From positions 53,497,862 to 53,561,861 of the forward strand of contig OY365806.1 in assembly GCA_959347315.1 (NCBI GenBank): DNA of 64,000 nucleotides, given 5' to 3'. The notes under the pieces were generated by a model. The model did no database searches and was not told the DNA's origin. It worked only from the letters and a program-made list of their open reading frames with translations. This stretch comes from Bimastos eiseni (lineage: Eukaryota; Annelida; Clitellata; Crassiclitellata; Lumbricidae). The translations under genes and the position numbers were made by a program. This document shows positions 10,938-21,309 of the stretch, piece by piece (within the stretch, counting starts at the first letter, position 1; each line of letters starts with the position of its first letter).

Positions 10938-11180
10938 ATGTAAAGCATGAAATATTGGCGAACTTTGGAATGCCACCTATCAGAAGAACAATGGCATTAA
11001 GGATAGACTGAAGTGTAAGAGAATTGAAGAAAAAGAATTGAAACTGTGATTAAAAAGCTCGTAATTCGTTAAATATTACATCGATGTTATTTAGTACCTG
11101 TTTTGATTTCCAATTTCCTCTAACAAAATAAAAGGCTCACATTTAATTTAAATTAATATTATTAATATTTTTAATGGCAT
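10580..11180. repeat. Two direct copies of an AT-rich ~155-bp segment
   Basis: The segment at about 10580-10735 (AAATTGAAATTGTAATTAAA, TTCGTAATTCG, ATTTAATTTTAATTAATATT) recurs at about 11025-11180 with scattered changes. The first copy is inside the element at 10482-10937, the second just outside it. This could reflect an earlier duplication or a nested related element. Confidence 0.6.
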
Positions 11181-12280
11181 TTCGAAAGCCCACCAAGTGC
11201 ATATTATGGCGTGGACTATAGTAGTGATAGCATGAAGTGAGAGGGAACTGCATATGGAACGAAGTTGACACACATGATAAAAGCAAGATCTAGAAACTGA
11301 GTTGATCTGATTACTGAAAATAAGGTTCAGGTCAAAGACAATTCATAGGTCATGAACAGAAGATGAAAATTGGATGAGGCATCATGACGGGAAACCTGAG
11401 GTGGAGAGAAACTGTATTTATTCTATCAAGCTGGAGGCGACCACCAAGCTAGATGAATTGTGTTTATCCGAGTTTAGTCGTAGGTGGTTAGAGGAGAGTC
11501 AGATGAAGCCTCTAGTAAATGCTAACCATTTTAACTGCAGAGGAAGCTGGACCATGAAGAAGGGCAAACTGGTACGTCAAAATGCCAAACAGCTGGAAAA
11601 ATACCCCTAAGGTCTGCAGTGTATAAGACAAGTGACAAAGGAGCAAGAATACAACCTTGAAGGAGACCGTATGAAAGAAATGAATGAGCCATAAATGGGC
11701 CCTGTCTGTGATATCAAAAGATATAGATAGCCGGTTAATATGGTGCATATGTCACATATATCACATATGAACACAATGACTACTTATAAAAACTGGTTAC
11801 GTGGTCACTGGTCAGTGAGAGACATGATAGAATAATTCTACCATTTCTCTCACTGACAATGTAAACAATGCATAAGTTATGAGCAGCAACTGCCATCTCA
11901 AGAAATGAGTAACCCAGTTTCACTGACTTGAGCAGATCAAAATTGCTGTAGATTGCCCTGCAGCAGAAATTCAGAGATATTTAGTTGCTAAACCATGCTG
12001 AGACTTGGTAACCAAGAGTATAAGACCTTTTATTTGATTTGAGACAGAACTGAAAATGACAAGAAAGCCAAAATGGTGTTGACTTGACAACCCAATACTT
12101 ATACAGCTCAAGCATAAACAGAACCTTTGTGAGGTACGTAAAAGGTGCCATTTACATGTCTTATCATGCATTAATCAAACATGTATAAAATAATATAGTA
12201 TACATGGATACATTCATGCCTGCAGTTCTTTACGCTTTTATGAGCTGTTATGGTCTCATGTGTTCTTACTAATATTTCAG
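11181..12280. other. Intronic stretch without recognised features
   Basis: Short open stretches exist (for example near 11374-11610), but none shows codon structure, splice context or family similarity that I recognise. The final bases form the acceptor AATATTTCAG for the exon at 12281. Confidence 0.5.
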
Positions 12281-12490
12281 CATGATCCAGAGCCAGACGA
12301 AGGCGAATACTACGACAGAGATAATCCAGATGTTGAACAAAAGGATTCCGAGTACATGCAACAGTATCGAAATGATGAGATGATGGGAAAGCAGGACCAA
12401 GCAAAGCCTGGGTCGATGGGTGTAGTGCCGGACATACATGACTACTCACTTCAAGAAAACTTTAGACAGCTTTTCAGAAGCAGTCTTCAA
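12281..12490 (+). CDS. CHST15-like gene, acidic stem exon
   Basis: Acceptor AATATTTCAG, donor CAA|GTATGG, exactly 70 codons, phase 0 on both sides. The product is strongly acidic and polar (HDPEPDEGEYYDRDNPDVEQ, then MQQYRNDEMMGKQ, ending LQENFRQLFRSSLQ), as expected for a stem between the membrane and the catalytic fold. No Cys residues and no domain are evident. The sharp change in composition at both boundaries and the matching phases support it as a real exon, though not a family-diagnostic one. Confidence 0.75.
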
Positions 12491-12540
12491 GTATGGTTCC
12501 TAGATGAACAGTTATTAATAATAATTTATTTCTCATTTTA

Positions 12541-13843
12541 ATTAGTTAAGTGAGAAGTCACTAGCATTCGTGAATCCTGGCAATTAAGTCACATGATGAA
12601 CAATATAAAACTGTGTATGAAATTATGATTGGCCCATTTACATATTGCATCTGATTAATAAGCCTTTAAACCATGACTGTAGGAATTAGGGGAACAGTGG
12701 CTGGCTGCAGCTGGTTGTAAATCATACAGAGGAGATTGCAGATTCAGTTAGTTGTTGTGCAACCACACTGTGTGACTATAACAATCATTAGTATCACCCT
12801 CTCCTTTTATCCAGGCTTGGAACCAGCCCTGCCAAAGTACCAATTGCTGCCGAGTTTAGTTCAGAGCACTCAGCCACTGCTATCACTTATGCCATGCACT
12901 CATTTTCCAATCCTGGAAAAACGAAGAGGGCGACGCTAATGAACTTCGTTATAACATAGTGTTGTTAAACTGCAACTACACACACACAGTATAGAGCACA
13001 GTTCAAGAGCAAGACCCAGAGAATTAGGAGGTTCTTGAACCTAATAAATAGCTGCACCAATCATCACTTGCTACACATAGTAGCAGCTGTAGGAGATCAA
13101 TAATGGCATTTGTGCCCTTTCCTTTCCTTAGCTTAATAATGGCAGGATTAGTGTATGGCCGCTTTGCAGCCATACATTGTGCAGTTCAAAACAGACACTT
13201 TTCATGCTTTTGAGTTATTGTTGAAAGAGCAGACATTAAATTTGGCCAGAAACCAAACTTGTTTAAATCAAAATCATTTTTTTCACAAAACAGACAGCAG
13301 CTTATGGGGAGATTTTTTATTATCAAAATCAGACAGATGTCACATTTTTCTGAAAACAAGATTCTTCATTTTATTTTACATGAAATCAAGTTTCTTACAA
13401 TGCAAAAATTATTAAGATAATAATAATTATCTTCAGTAGAATGTAAGATTTGCTAATCTGAAGTGTTGTAATATTAGTAAACCAAAATTGAGAAATACAT
13501 AATCATACGTCTTGTTTCCGGGCTGAGGACTAGCTCTGCTGTTGTAAAATACCAGAGGCAAAGTAGCAGTTTAACATCAGCGTTTTCGCTCTCCTATCCC
13601 TAGGTTTCCCACTACGCAGTGGGACCAGGTTTATTGTGATGGCGACCTAATCTCGCCATGCCACAACTCCGCAATGGGTATATGCAATTTTCAAGGAGGT
13701 GGTGTCGCCACTCGTCACCCCACTGCACCCTGGTGAAGTTGCCGCTGTTGGTCCACATCTGATTATTCGTCGGGGACAATCCCGCTGATTTCGCAGCTAC
13801 CCTTCATACTGAATGGCATTCAATATCTGCCACCTGTGGACGC
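12541..13843. other. Intronic stretch without recognised features
   Basis: The region 13560-13800 is locally GC-richer with several inverted GGTCC/GGACC words (13620-13760), but it matched no RNA or transposon family I can name. Open stretches here lack splice context or similarity. Confidence 0.45.
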
Positions 13844-14230
13844 TAGGGTTGCCAACTCTGAACAAACCTATTCCAGGACCTTTCCCAAGTTCCCACGATG
13901 ATGAATGACACACCGCAAAAGCAGATTTATGAAGTTACGAATTTTGAATGATGTTCGAGACTTTTGAGTCGTTACTCAAAAGTCAATTAGTCGAAATACT
14001 TGTAATTAAATTATGATTGTGAACATTGAGAATTAAGATTTTGTATTACAGTATTGCTCAATCCACATTGCTTGGATTTGGATGATGTCATTGAATTGCA
14101 TAATCTGTTGTAACTACTTAGGCCTACCTTTTTCTGAATTCCAGGACAAAATTTACATTGCTTGGGACACAGGACGGCCTGGGTCCATATCCGGACTGCC
14201 CCGGCCATTCCGGGACGGTTGGCAACCATA
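13844..14230. mobile_element. hAT-type MITE, 387 bp
   Basis: The ends are TAGGGTTGCCAAC (left) and, read inward from the right, TATGGTTGCCAAC. The flanks GTGGACGC (13836-13843) and GTGGACAT (14231-14238) match at six of eight bases. GGTTGCCAAC-type ends with 8-bp duplications fit a non-autonomous hAT element. It lies in the intron between the exons at 12281 and 14707 and has no coding capacity. Confidence 0.55.
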
Positions 14231-14706
14231 GTGGACATGCTGAGCTGTAGTACAGCTCTGCAGTGTTTTTGCAATGTTTTAGCATTCGCTAACACCACTT
14301 GATCAAAAACATAAATAATGTAATTGATTGAACATGTATATTGCATCCCTTCAAGATATCTACTTGGAGACACTCTATGCACTTAACCTATCTGATGTTA
14401 AATGTCATTACGAACGAATATATGACATCAAGTTAGCAAAGCAATGCACTTATTTGTACAGCATCTTCTAAGAAACCCGCAAAAGGTGCTATTGCTTAAT
14501 TATCATGTGTTAAATTTTAAACTGTATCTTCTTTTAGTCTGCTGTGTGATGACTTTATGTAAAGGCTTGCTTATTAGACCTGTCTTTGTAAACTCTGATG
14601 GATTTGCCAGCATTTTAAGATGATTCTTGTTTAAGTTTAATGCTCTTCTCACATTCAGTCATGTTTATTGTATTTATTACTTAAAGCAATTGCATTGTTT
14701 ATTCAG

Positions 14707-15025
14707 GAAGACATTCAGTTTGAGGAAAACTATGTCAATCCCTGCTGGCCAGAAACGATTCCTAAACTGCCCTACCAGAACAACTCGTACCTTAAGGTAA
14801 AGGAACAGTCTAGTGTTCTTGAACCACAATTCAAATATATGCGGCAGCTGTTTGCACAGAGATCAGATCCAAGCAACCGCTGGCGTCTGCGCTGTCTTCC
14901 ATATTTCTACATAATGGAGACGCCACCAATGGCCACTCCTCGTCTATTCAATGCCCTCAGATTTCATCCGCTCGTTGTCAATCCAGATATGCCAGAGCCA
15001 GAATTCTGGAATCAGCGTGGTCCAG
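14707..15025 (+). CDS. CHST15-like gene, exon with the altered 5' PAPS loop
   Basis: Acceptor GTTTATTCAG, donor CCAG|GTGAGC, 106 codons plus one base (phase 1). The exon opens EDIQFEENYVNPCWPE, reaches the family landmark RWRLRCLPYFYI, and ends PEPEFWNQRGPG where CHST15 has K-E-P-H-W-W. Directly after Y-F-Y-I, CHST-type enzymes carry G-x-P-K-x-G-T-T, whose Lys contacts the 5'-phosphosulfate of PAPS. Here the codons at 14914-14940 read M-E-T-P-P-M-A-T-P: no Lys, no Gly, no Thr pair. The surrounding helix (RLFNALRFHPLVV) is kept. The change is clean, not a frameshift, so it is probably a genuine loss of cofactor binding. Confidence 0.92.
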
Positions 15026-15029
15026 GTGA

Positions 15030-15362
15030 GCGCTACAAAACGTTTTGTTTATCATATGTATGGAGCATTTATTTCTTTAAGTTTTGTAATAAGTGAGTTT
15101 GTTTGGGTATTTATTGTATTTGTAAAGTTAGTAACTTTGAATCTGTGACATGTGACAAGTGTATCCAGGATCATTGTACCAAGTCCACTCCACAGGCTTG
15201 AACTCACAGATTACAGACTTAGTAGACCCTAAACCATGATTTAAAAAAATTTCAACTGGCTGATCAATCACTTGTCTGATAGCTAGCTGGCTCAGTTATG
15301 CATCTATGCATAACTCCAGAATTACACCTAGAATTCGACAAACTGCAACCAAATTTGGCTTA
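15030..15362. other. Intronic stretch without recognised features
   Basis: Nothing beyond AT-rich unique-looking sequence was recognised. Confidence 0.5.
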
Positions 15363-15440
15363 AACATAAATTTATTCATTCATACGGAGTAGTTTAGCCT
15401 TCAAGAAGCCTACTCAGTAGCGCTACCCTGTCACGGCTAC
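15363..15440 (-). mobile_element. Short LINE 3'-terminal remnant, reversed
   Basis: The complement carries GCGCTACTGAGTAGGCTTCT and then ATGAATGAAT. This is the stop-codon neighbourhood and tail seen in the CR1/L2-like copies at 3360, 18520 and 20870. Only the last few dozen bases survive. Confidence 0.45.
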
Positions 15441-16073
15441 AGAAAACTGACTTGAGCTATTTATAAATCCCGGTTTGATTGGTCTGATGTGATGATAATT
15501 TTTGTTTATTAGTAATACAAGGCAAGCGAGAAACGAAGCGGTCGAGTCTTGCCGTTGGTCAATTTGTAACTGTGGAGGTGGTATAACTGTAGCATGGATG
15601 TTCTCCTGCCCCACCTCGCGTAAAATTATTTCCACCCTTGTCTGCATTACAATTTTCAGTTTCAAGGGCCTGAGCAATGTTTGATAAAATTAAACGTAGG
15701 CCTAATTAGCTAAACGACACTATTTGACACTAATCTAAGACTAAATTGCACAGTAAAAGAAACAGTTTCATTTAACACATGTGGACCTATTTAATTTAGT
15801 TATAAAAAAATTCCTTCTGCCGTCTTATTTGGGCTAATATTTGTAGACCTATACTACAATAGAACGTGGATAAAATTGCACCAAAAACCATCAGGTATAT
15901 TGAACTTGGTTGCAACTGCACATAAAACTTAACTGTTGCATTTAACATGTGTAGCCTATCGAACTTAAACTTAAGATTAAAAAAAAATTGCACATCATGT
16001 GGCTGTGGCTGCATATTGGATGAGGGGCGTCGAAGCAAAACAAGAAATATGAAAAATCGCAGGAATTTTTTTT

Positions 16074-16225
16074 ACCCTCTTCTATTTCTGAGCACCCAAT
16101 TTACAGAATGCGTACATATGGGCAAATGTCAAAACTTCAGTCCAAAAAGTAACCCTCTTCTATTTATGAGCACTCCATTTACAGAACATGCATGTGTAAA
16201 TGTCAAAACTTCAGACCAAAAAGTA
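16074..16225 (+). repeat. Two-copy tandem duplication, ~78-bp unit
   Basis: ACCCTCTTCTATTTCTGAGC...CCAAAAAGTA (16074-16151) is followed at once by ACCCTCTTCTATTTATGAGC...CCAAAAAGTA (16152-16225), about 85% identical. It is open in one frame through both copies, but there is no splice context suggesting coding use. Confidence 0.75.
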
Positions 16226-16239
16226 AAAACATGGTTGAA

Positions 16240-16345
16240 CTGCCCGGAACGGCGTTCCGCCTAGTTTACTGGCTGAGGTGCCGGAACGCCATTCTGGCAC
16301 TTCAGGAGGTGCCGGTACGATGTTCCGGTTCATTCCGGCTGAAAT
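16240..16345. repeat. GC-rich interrupted palindromes, GGTGCCGGAACG motif
   Basis: CCGGAACGGCGTTCCG, GGTGCCGGAACGCCATTC and GGTGCCGGTACGATGTTCCG follow each other, each close to its own complement. A cluster of short palindromes like this could be one end of a DNA transposon, but no partner end was found. Confidence 0.45.
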
Positions 16346-17344
16346 TGACCACTGAGTCTCGCTCTATATTCCTCAGAAGCATAACCCAATCAAGATACAG
16401 GCATACAGTAGCCAAGCAATGTTCCCTCTCATTTTTGTGCAAGAAATATGTTGTACGCAACACTTTATAAATGGTTCACACTTTTGTCAAACCAGGACCT
16501 TATCTAAAAGTCTATGGCAATAAGTTTTGATAACCTAAGAAAAGTCAGTTGTCTAAAATGTGTCTAATACGATGCATGCATTGTATGTGCATATATGTGC
16601 ATATGTGCATTACATGTAGCTCTCAATTCATTTGCAATTTTATATTCTGCCCAGGTAAACATTGGTTCTCAGTTCATCTTAATATTTGGTTTTCCAAGGG
16701 AAACAATTGTGTGTGCACACAAAATTCTTGTGTACACTAGCTCCACGGCCCATGTGCGTGCGCACATTCACACAGCTTAGAGAGAACACTGTAGCCAAGT
16801 CATGATAGTCGCTTCAGTTATGCCATGCAGAGCCCCATCCGATTGTCCATGAGCTCTTAGAACTTTAAGTGCATGGAGAGAGCTGGAGCTTGACTGCAGT
16901 GACTCACATTGGTCTTGACTCAAGGTAGCACCCAGAACCCTCATCGTGGTAATGCGCACCACACCATTCAGCAATGGCAGAGATTGAGCCAGTCCACTCC
17001 ATTTCTCTCGATTTGCTCTTGTTGAGTGAGAGGTAGTTCCTTGCTGCCCAGGCCATCAGTCGTGTCCCACTTTTTGTCCCAACCTACAGTATAATCCACA
17101 GATTTCATCATAATGTTCTCTTTATGAACGGGCTGAAAATCCGATGCGGTGATAACGTAATCCGTTGGTCCAACCCCAAACCCTGAGCCTAGTATCTTGG
17201 TCTCGGTCTTGGTACCTCACTGTCTCGATGCAAAGTATTAGTACACTGTAATGTAAATCTTTGAAAATTTCTCAGCGCCCACAAGAGCCACGTCAGTGAG
17301 ACCAGCTTATTCACCTGCGCTATACCAAATCAAGTCCGCAATAG

Positions 17345-17790
17345 TCGATCCTCTCATTTCTTTTGGGTGCCAGGTCGAAATCCGGGGGTGAAGCATAAGA
17401 GACAGCATGATGCTATGGTGGTAGTCGGTGATGAGAGTGGTCATGTAGTGACGCTGGAGTAAAATCTGGATAAGACACCTTGAAGAGTTCGGTTTTCAGT
17501 TGTGAGCAGAAAGTAGCAGAGGATAGTGAAAGCAGAGGAGACGGTTTAATTTGGAGGTGACATGTGGGGATGAGCAAACTGACTGAGTTCTTGTGGGAGT
17601 CCTTTCCAAAGTGCTGGTGCAGCATAGACTAAGGAGCGGTTGCAGAATTTCAGAGACGATGAGACTGGAGGTCGAGATAGAGAAAGATATGACGATGAGG
17701 GACTTGATCCGGACGGTTGGATTGTAAGAAGTTGACGAATGTAAGAGGGTTATGATGTGTCTAATGAATCTTGTGCAAAGGCACACAACA
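17345..17790 (-). mobile_element. LINE C-terminal remnant, reversed
   Basis: On the complement, from 17750 leftwards, frames give YIRQLL, then C-N-R-S-L-V-Y-A-A-P-A-L-W-K-G-L-P at about 17590-17640, and later QLKTELFKVSYPD at about 17465-17500. This is the A-P-x-L-W-N-S-L-P ... F-K-x-x-L-K-T-x-L-F ending of CR1/L2-type ORF2. Frame switches separate the parts. Confidence 0.65.
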
Positions 17791-18180
17791 TTATTATTTT
17801 AATAACAGTGGGTGATAATTTCAATTAATTTGACCTGAAATATAAAGGTTTTATTTTTGTCTTCAGTGATGAGATGCGGGATGAAATTTCAAAATCTTGG
17901 AGGGGTGATGACATAGAAAGAGGTTAAGAACCACTGGGTTAGACCACAGAGCAAGGCCATAATTATTATCATAGGAATGGTAACTCCTTCTTCAACATCG
18001 TGTGACATACTTTATTTTCCACTTCTGGACAAGCCAAGAAATATTTGGTGAATTATCAATTAAATTTTTGCCACAGACAGTGAAATATATTAGGCAGATT
18101 TTCGACACAAACTAAATTCCTTGAGATGGCCCCCTCTGGCAAAGACTTAGAACTGCAAAGGCCTAGCGTGCTGGTAATGC

Positions 18181-18240
18181 ACACAGATGACGATTATGAT
18201 GGTGACGATGACGACGACGATGATGAGAACATTGATGTAT
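18181..18240 (+). repeat. GAY-rich simple repeat
   Basis: A short run of GATGAC/GACGAC/GATGAT triplets. It would encode poly-Asp but has no surrounding open gene structure, so it is a simple repeat. Confidence 0.7.
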
Positions 18241-18269
18241 ATATTGGTGATGAGGTTAAATCATAGGTT

Positions 18270-18570
18270 AATCTAGTCATGTTTGCTATGCAAAACCTTT
18301 TCAGCATTCCATTCTCACGCACTGCTATTCTGCAGCATCATTCCTTCTCTGTTGTTGGCCCTGCCATCTGGAATGAGGTTCCTCTGGCATTTACCCAGGA
18401 TCTCCTCATCTTCTTTCTATACTTCTCTGTGTGTAATAAGTTTTTTAATGACGCATCCATGACAAAACTGTCCTTTTTGACTGTGGTTGGACTGGGGGCG
18501 CCCCTGAGTAGATTTTTTGAAGAGGCGCTATGTCAAGTTTCATTTATTGATTGATTGATTGATTGAATTA
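18270..18570 (+). mobile_element. LINE 3'-terminal fragment with (GATT)n tail
   Basis: The frame from 18279 reads HHSFSVVGPAIWNEVPLAF and then degenerates. GGACTGGGGGCGCCCCTGAG at 18488-18507 is the end-of-ORF2 sequence common to the window's CR1/L2-like copies, and the element closes with TTGATTGATTGATTG at 18547-18565. It is 5'-truncated to about 300 bp, the usual outcome of incomplete LINE insertion. Confidence 0.7.
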
Positions 18571-18780
18571 GACAACAGAACATTTAAGAAATGTAGCACT
18601 GCCGAAATTGATAAAGCCCTTGCAAAGTTCAGAAGTGAAACCAGGTAACAGGAAATATTAACCATTAATTGACTGGAGGAATAAGTTCTCAGGTTTTAGT
18701 CAACGATAGACTCGCTAAGTGAGTCATGAACATAAACTGTAAAGTCTCAAAAGGTGGAAGCAGTAAATGTGAATGAATGC

Positions 18781-19234
18781 CAGTGTTGTACGCAAGACTT
18801 TAAACTTCAAGACCAAGACAAGACCAAGACAGTGAGGTGCCGAGACCGAGACAGTGAGGTGCTTAGACCGAGACAGTGAGGTACCGAGACCGATATACTA
18901 GGCTCAAGACAGTACGAGACAGTAAAGGACAAGTGATCCTAAAAGAAATGCTGTAAAATACTTATGTATCAGTTTTCGGGAATAAGGTTTATTCGTAATT
19001 TCAATTTGAAACTTATAATGTATACATGTATAGTACCAATTCCTGAAAACAGTTTTTACATTGCCGCAAGATTTTAAGACAGTTAATGCGAAACTTATCG
19101 ACATCTCTTGTTCGAGACAGAGCAAGACTTTCACTTCAAGACAGTTTCTAAAAGTTTGAGACACTACCTCGAGACCGAGACACTAAAAAACTGTCTCGAG
19201 ACTGAGACACTGTCTCGAGACCCATACAACTCTG
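18781..19234. mobile_element. hAT-type element, 454 bp, perfect 8-bp TSD, GAGACC-repeat ends
   Basis: It is flanked by ATGAATGC at 18773-18780 and 19235-19242, an exact 8-bp duplication. The left end is CAGTGTTGTACGCAAGAC, the right end read inward CAGAGTTGTATGGGTCTCG. Just inside both ends lie tandem, mutually complementary GACCGAGACAGTGAGGTGC and GAGACAC/GTCTCGAG units. There is no ORF. The same terminal words close the 8.7-kb composite at 42435-51101, so both belong to one family. Confidence 0.8.
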
Positions 19235-19831
19235 ATGAATGCCAGTCGTAGGCAAGACATGTGCCAGGAACAAATTCATAAAATGCTTATCATGATACAG
19301 ATTGTTCTTTAACAAGGCTACTCTACTAAAGATGATAAATAAGTTTTGAATATGTTGAAGAAGATCCTTTTGGACACAGTAAGACAGTGTAGAGATTTGA
19401 CTTGCAGGTGTTATTAGGTATTCTGACCTCCTGCAGACTATCATTTGGACAACCCTTTCGATTTGACGCAGCGCTCGTGATTAAGCTGGTGCCCTGCGCT
19501 TAGCTTTCAAGTGGCGCTTTAGAAATTTGGAGATTACAATTGCGATTAGGTACCAGTGATGGAATCCAAGATATGTTGTGTATTTTGGAGTATTGTTTTA
19601 GTAGTGTGGGATATCCTAGATGAAAAATAGGCTTGTCAGCAAACCCTATGAGAGCTTGGATACATTTGTGTGTGCATATGTACATGCATCCTAATTAGAC
19701 GATCTTCTAGTTAACTGGACATGCTTCAGTTTCTGACATTGTTACCAGGCATTTCATCTTTTCTCATTCTCTGAATATGTTGTATACAAAGTGTTTCTGA
19801 ATATATGAAAATCAGATGTGCTTTCATTCAG

Positions 19832-19954
19832 AGGGCATTGCTTCACTCAAAGACTACCTGGACATATTTGATGCTGCAAGCGAGAAAATCCGAAGCAACA
19901 CATCAAGTGTTTTGAAGGATGGCAGGATGACCCTTGAGCACCGGCAGGTCACAG
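19832..19954 (+). CDS. CHST15-like gene, Y-L-D-I-F-D helix exon
   Basis: The acceptor GCTTTCATTCAG (ends 19831) was preferred over the CAG at 19815, because only it keeps the frame after the phase-1 donor at 15025. The donor is ACAG|GTGAGT. The 41 codons include KDYLDIFDAASEKIRS, matching the D-Y-L-D-L-F-D-L-A-A helix of CHST15. The segment between this helix and the previous W-W-like motif is shorter than in CHST15. Phase 1 at both ends. Confidence 0.92.
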
Positions 19955-20309
19955 GTGAGTGATCATGATTCAAATAAGAGTGATGAAGTGTATTTCAAGT
20001 GGAGATTAGACATGTTAGTAGCAATGCAATTTAATATAAAAGCATCAGTTGATGATCAATTATAAGACAACCATATTCTAAGATCACCATCACAGGACTT
20101 CACAGTTTCAGCCGCTTGCCCCATATATACTTTTTTATTTTTACTTCATGAAAATTGTTGTTGTGCAGCGCAAGGTGTCCTGTTTTTTCTTCAGTTTAGA
20201 AACTCTAATTTCTCTTACTAGTCTAAATCTAAGCTAAAATCTGTTACAACACAGTTGTCTTAAAGTATAATACTTTCAATAGTGTGGTTGCTTGTATTTT
20301 AATATACAG

Positions 20310-20466
20310 GTGATGGTACTAGTTCATATCTGTGGGCAGTTGATAGATGGCGAAATCTCATGGGCAACTTAGGAGAGCCAGAGCCTAAGACGACGGTTCC
20401 TGACATCATCAAGAGACTTACACCGAATGCAAAGATTGTTATGGTCCTTCGTAACCCAACGGAGAG
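20310..20466 (+). CDS. CHST15-like gene, 3' PAPS-loop exon, first half
   Basis: Acceptor TTTAATATACAG, donor GAG-AG|GTCAGT, phase 1 in and phase 2 out, 52 codons. It begins with the G-D-G-T-S-S-Y-L-W stretch corresponding to the CHST15 G-E-A-S-x-S-T-M-W element. It ends NAKIVMVLRNPTER, the strand and loop that hold the 3'-phosphate of PAPS (R-D/N-P-x-E-R). The Arg of the loop is kept. The Ser three residues after the E-R pair is encoded by the next exon and is not conserved there. Confidence 0.95.
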
Positions 20467-20554
20467 GTCAGTTTAAAATCTGAGTACAGTAGGCCTATTA
20501 ATGTTATCATGTGCGCTTTCATCCTCATAGCAACAGAGACCAGGCACTTGGAAT

Positions 20555-20930
20555 ATGCAACATGTATTCATTGCTGAGATTGTTTTGCGTTGCGTTTTTG
20601 ATTGTGCTCCATCTTACTTGCGTGATCTTTACCGCCCAGTGTCCGACGTCGCAGTGCTTCGGGTGCTTCGCTTTGTGACGAGGAGTGAGTTTCTAGTTCC
20701 ATGTGCTCGATTGGCTATTAGGCAGCGCCGTGATTTCTCAATTGTGGGCCATTTAATCTGGAATGATCTTCCATTTGAGCTCCGCTCTTTACGTGTGGCC
20801 CAACCGTCAAGTTTTTACAAGTATCTCAAGTCTTTTTTCTTTTGTCATAGCTGGGCTGGGAGTGCTCCTGAGTAGGTTCTTTAAGGGGTGCTATATAAAT
20901 GTTCAGAATGCATGAATGTAGTACCCTGAA
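20555..20930 (+). mobile_element. LINE 3'-terminal fragment, CR1/L2-like
   Basis: One open frame gives D-C-A-P-S-Y-L-R-D-L-Y-R-P-V, then RRDFSIVGHLIWNDLPFELR, then C-H-S-W-A-G-S-A-P-E and a stop at about 20873. This is the ORF2 C-terminus seen also at 3091-3360. The 3' UTR contains GGGGTGCTATATAAATGTTC before the end. The copy lies right after a host exon, so its ORF could be mistaken for part of the sulfotransferase gene. Confidence 0.8.
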
Positions 20931-21309
20931 TGTCATTACTTGCTATATGAATTGAATTAACTCACAGGCAAATATTGTGTCCCTTGCTGAATGAACTTGC
21001 TTTGAAAGTTCAGTAGCTTGTAGCACTTGTGAATAAGGAGGTGCCTTGTGTTTGGACTTAGACTTATTCACTTAAGTAATTTGGAGTTTATGATTATAAT
21101 TCTGATCGACCTGATTTATTGTAAATTCAACATACAAGGTGTTACATAGAATTACATAATGCTATCTTAAGTATCTATCCATCTGTGTAACCTTTTATCC
21201 GTTTACCCCAAATATATTCGCTGGCTGCTAACTATTCCCCAGCATTTGCCACGAATATATTTGCCAATGATACTCCTAGCCAAACCCTACCAGTCTGCAA
21301 TGAATTATC

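Noticed and set aside
13600..13760. Possible snRNA or rRNA-like segment
   Set aside because: Compared with remembered U1, U2, U4, U5 and 5S features; no conserved motif in the right order.
19816..19831. Alternative acceptor CAG at 19813-19815 for the 19832 exon
   Set aside because: It puts the exon out of frame with the phase-1 donor at 15025; the CAG ending at 19831 keeps the CHST15 sequence.
20555..20875. 106-codon frame directly after a sulfotransferase exon, considered as a host exon
   Set aside because: It encodes the LINE ORF2 C-terminus also found at 3091-3360, and the next true exon at 34722 has the matching phase.
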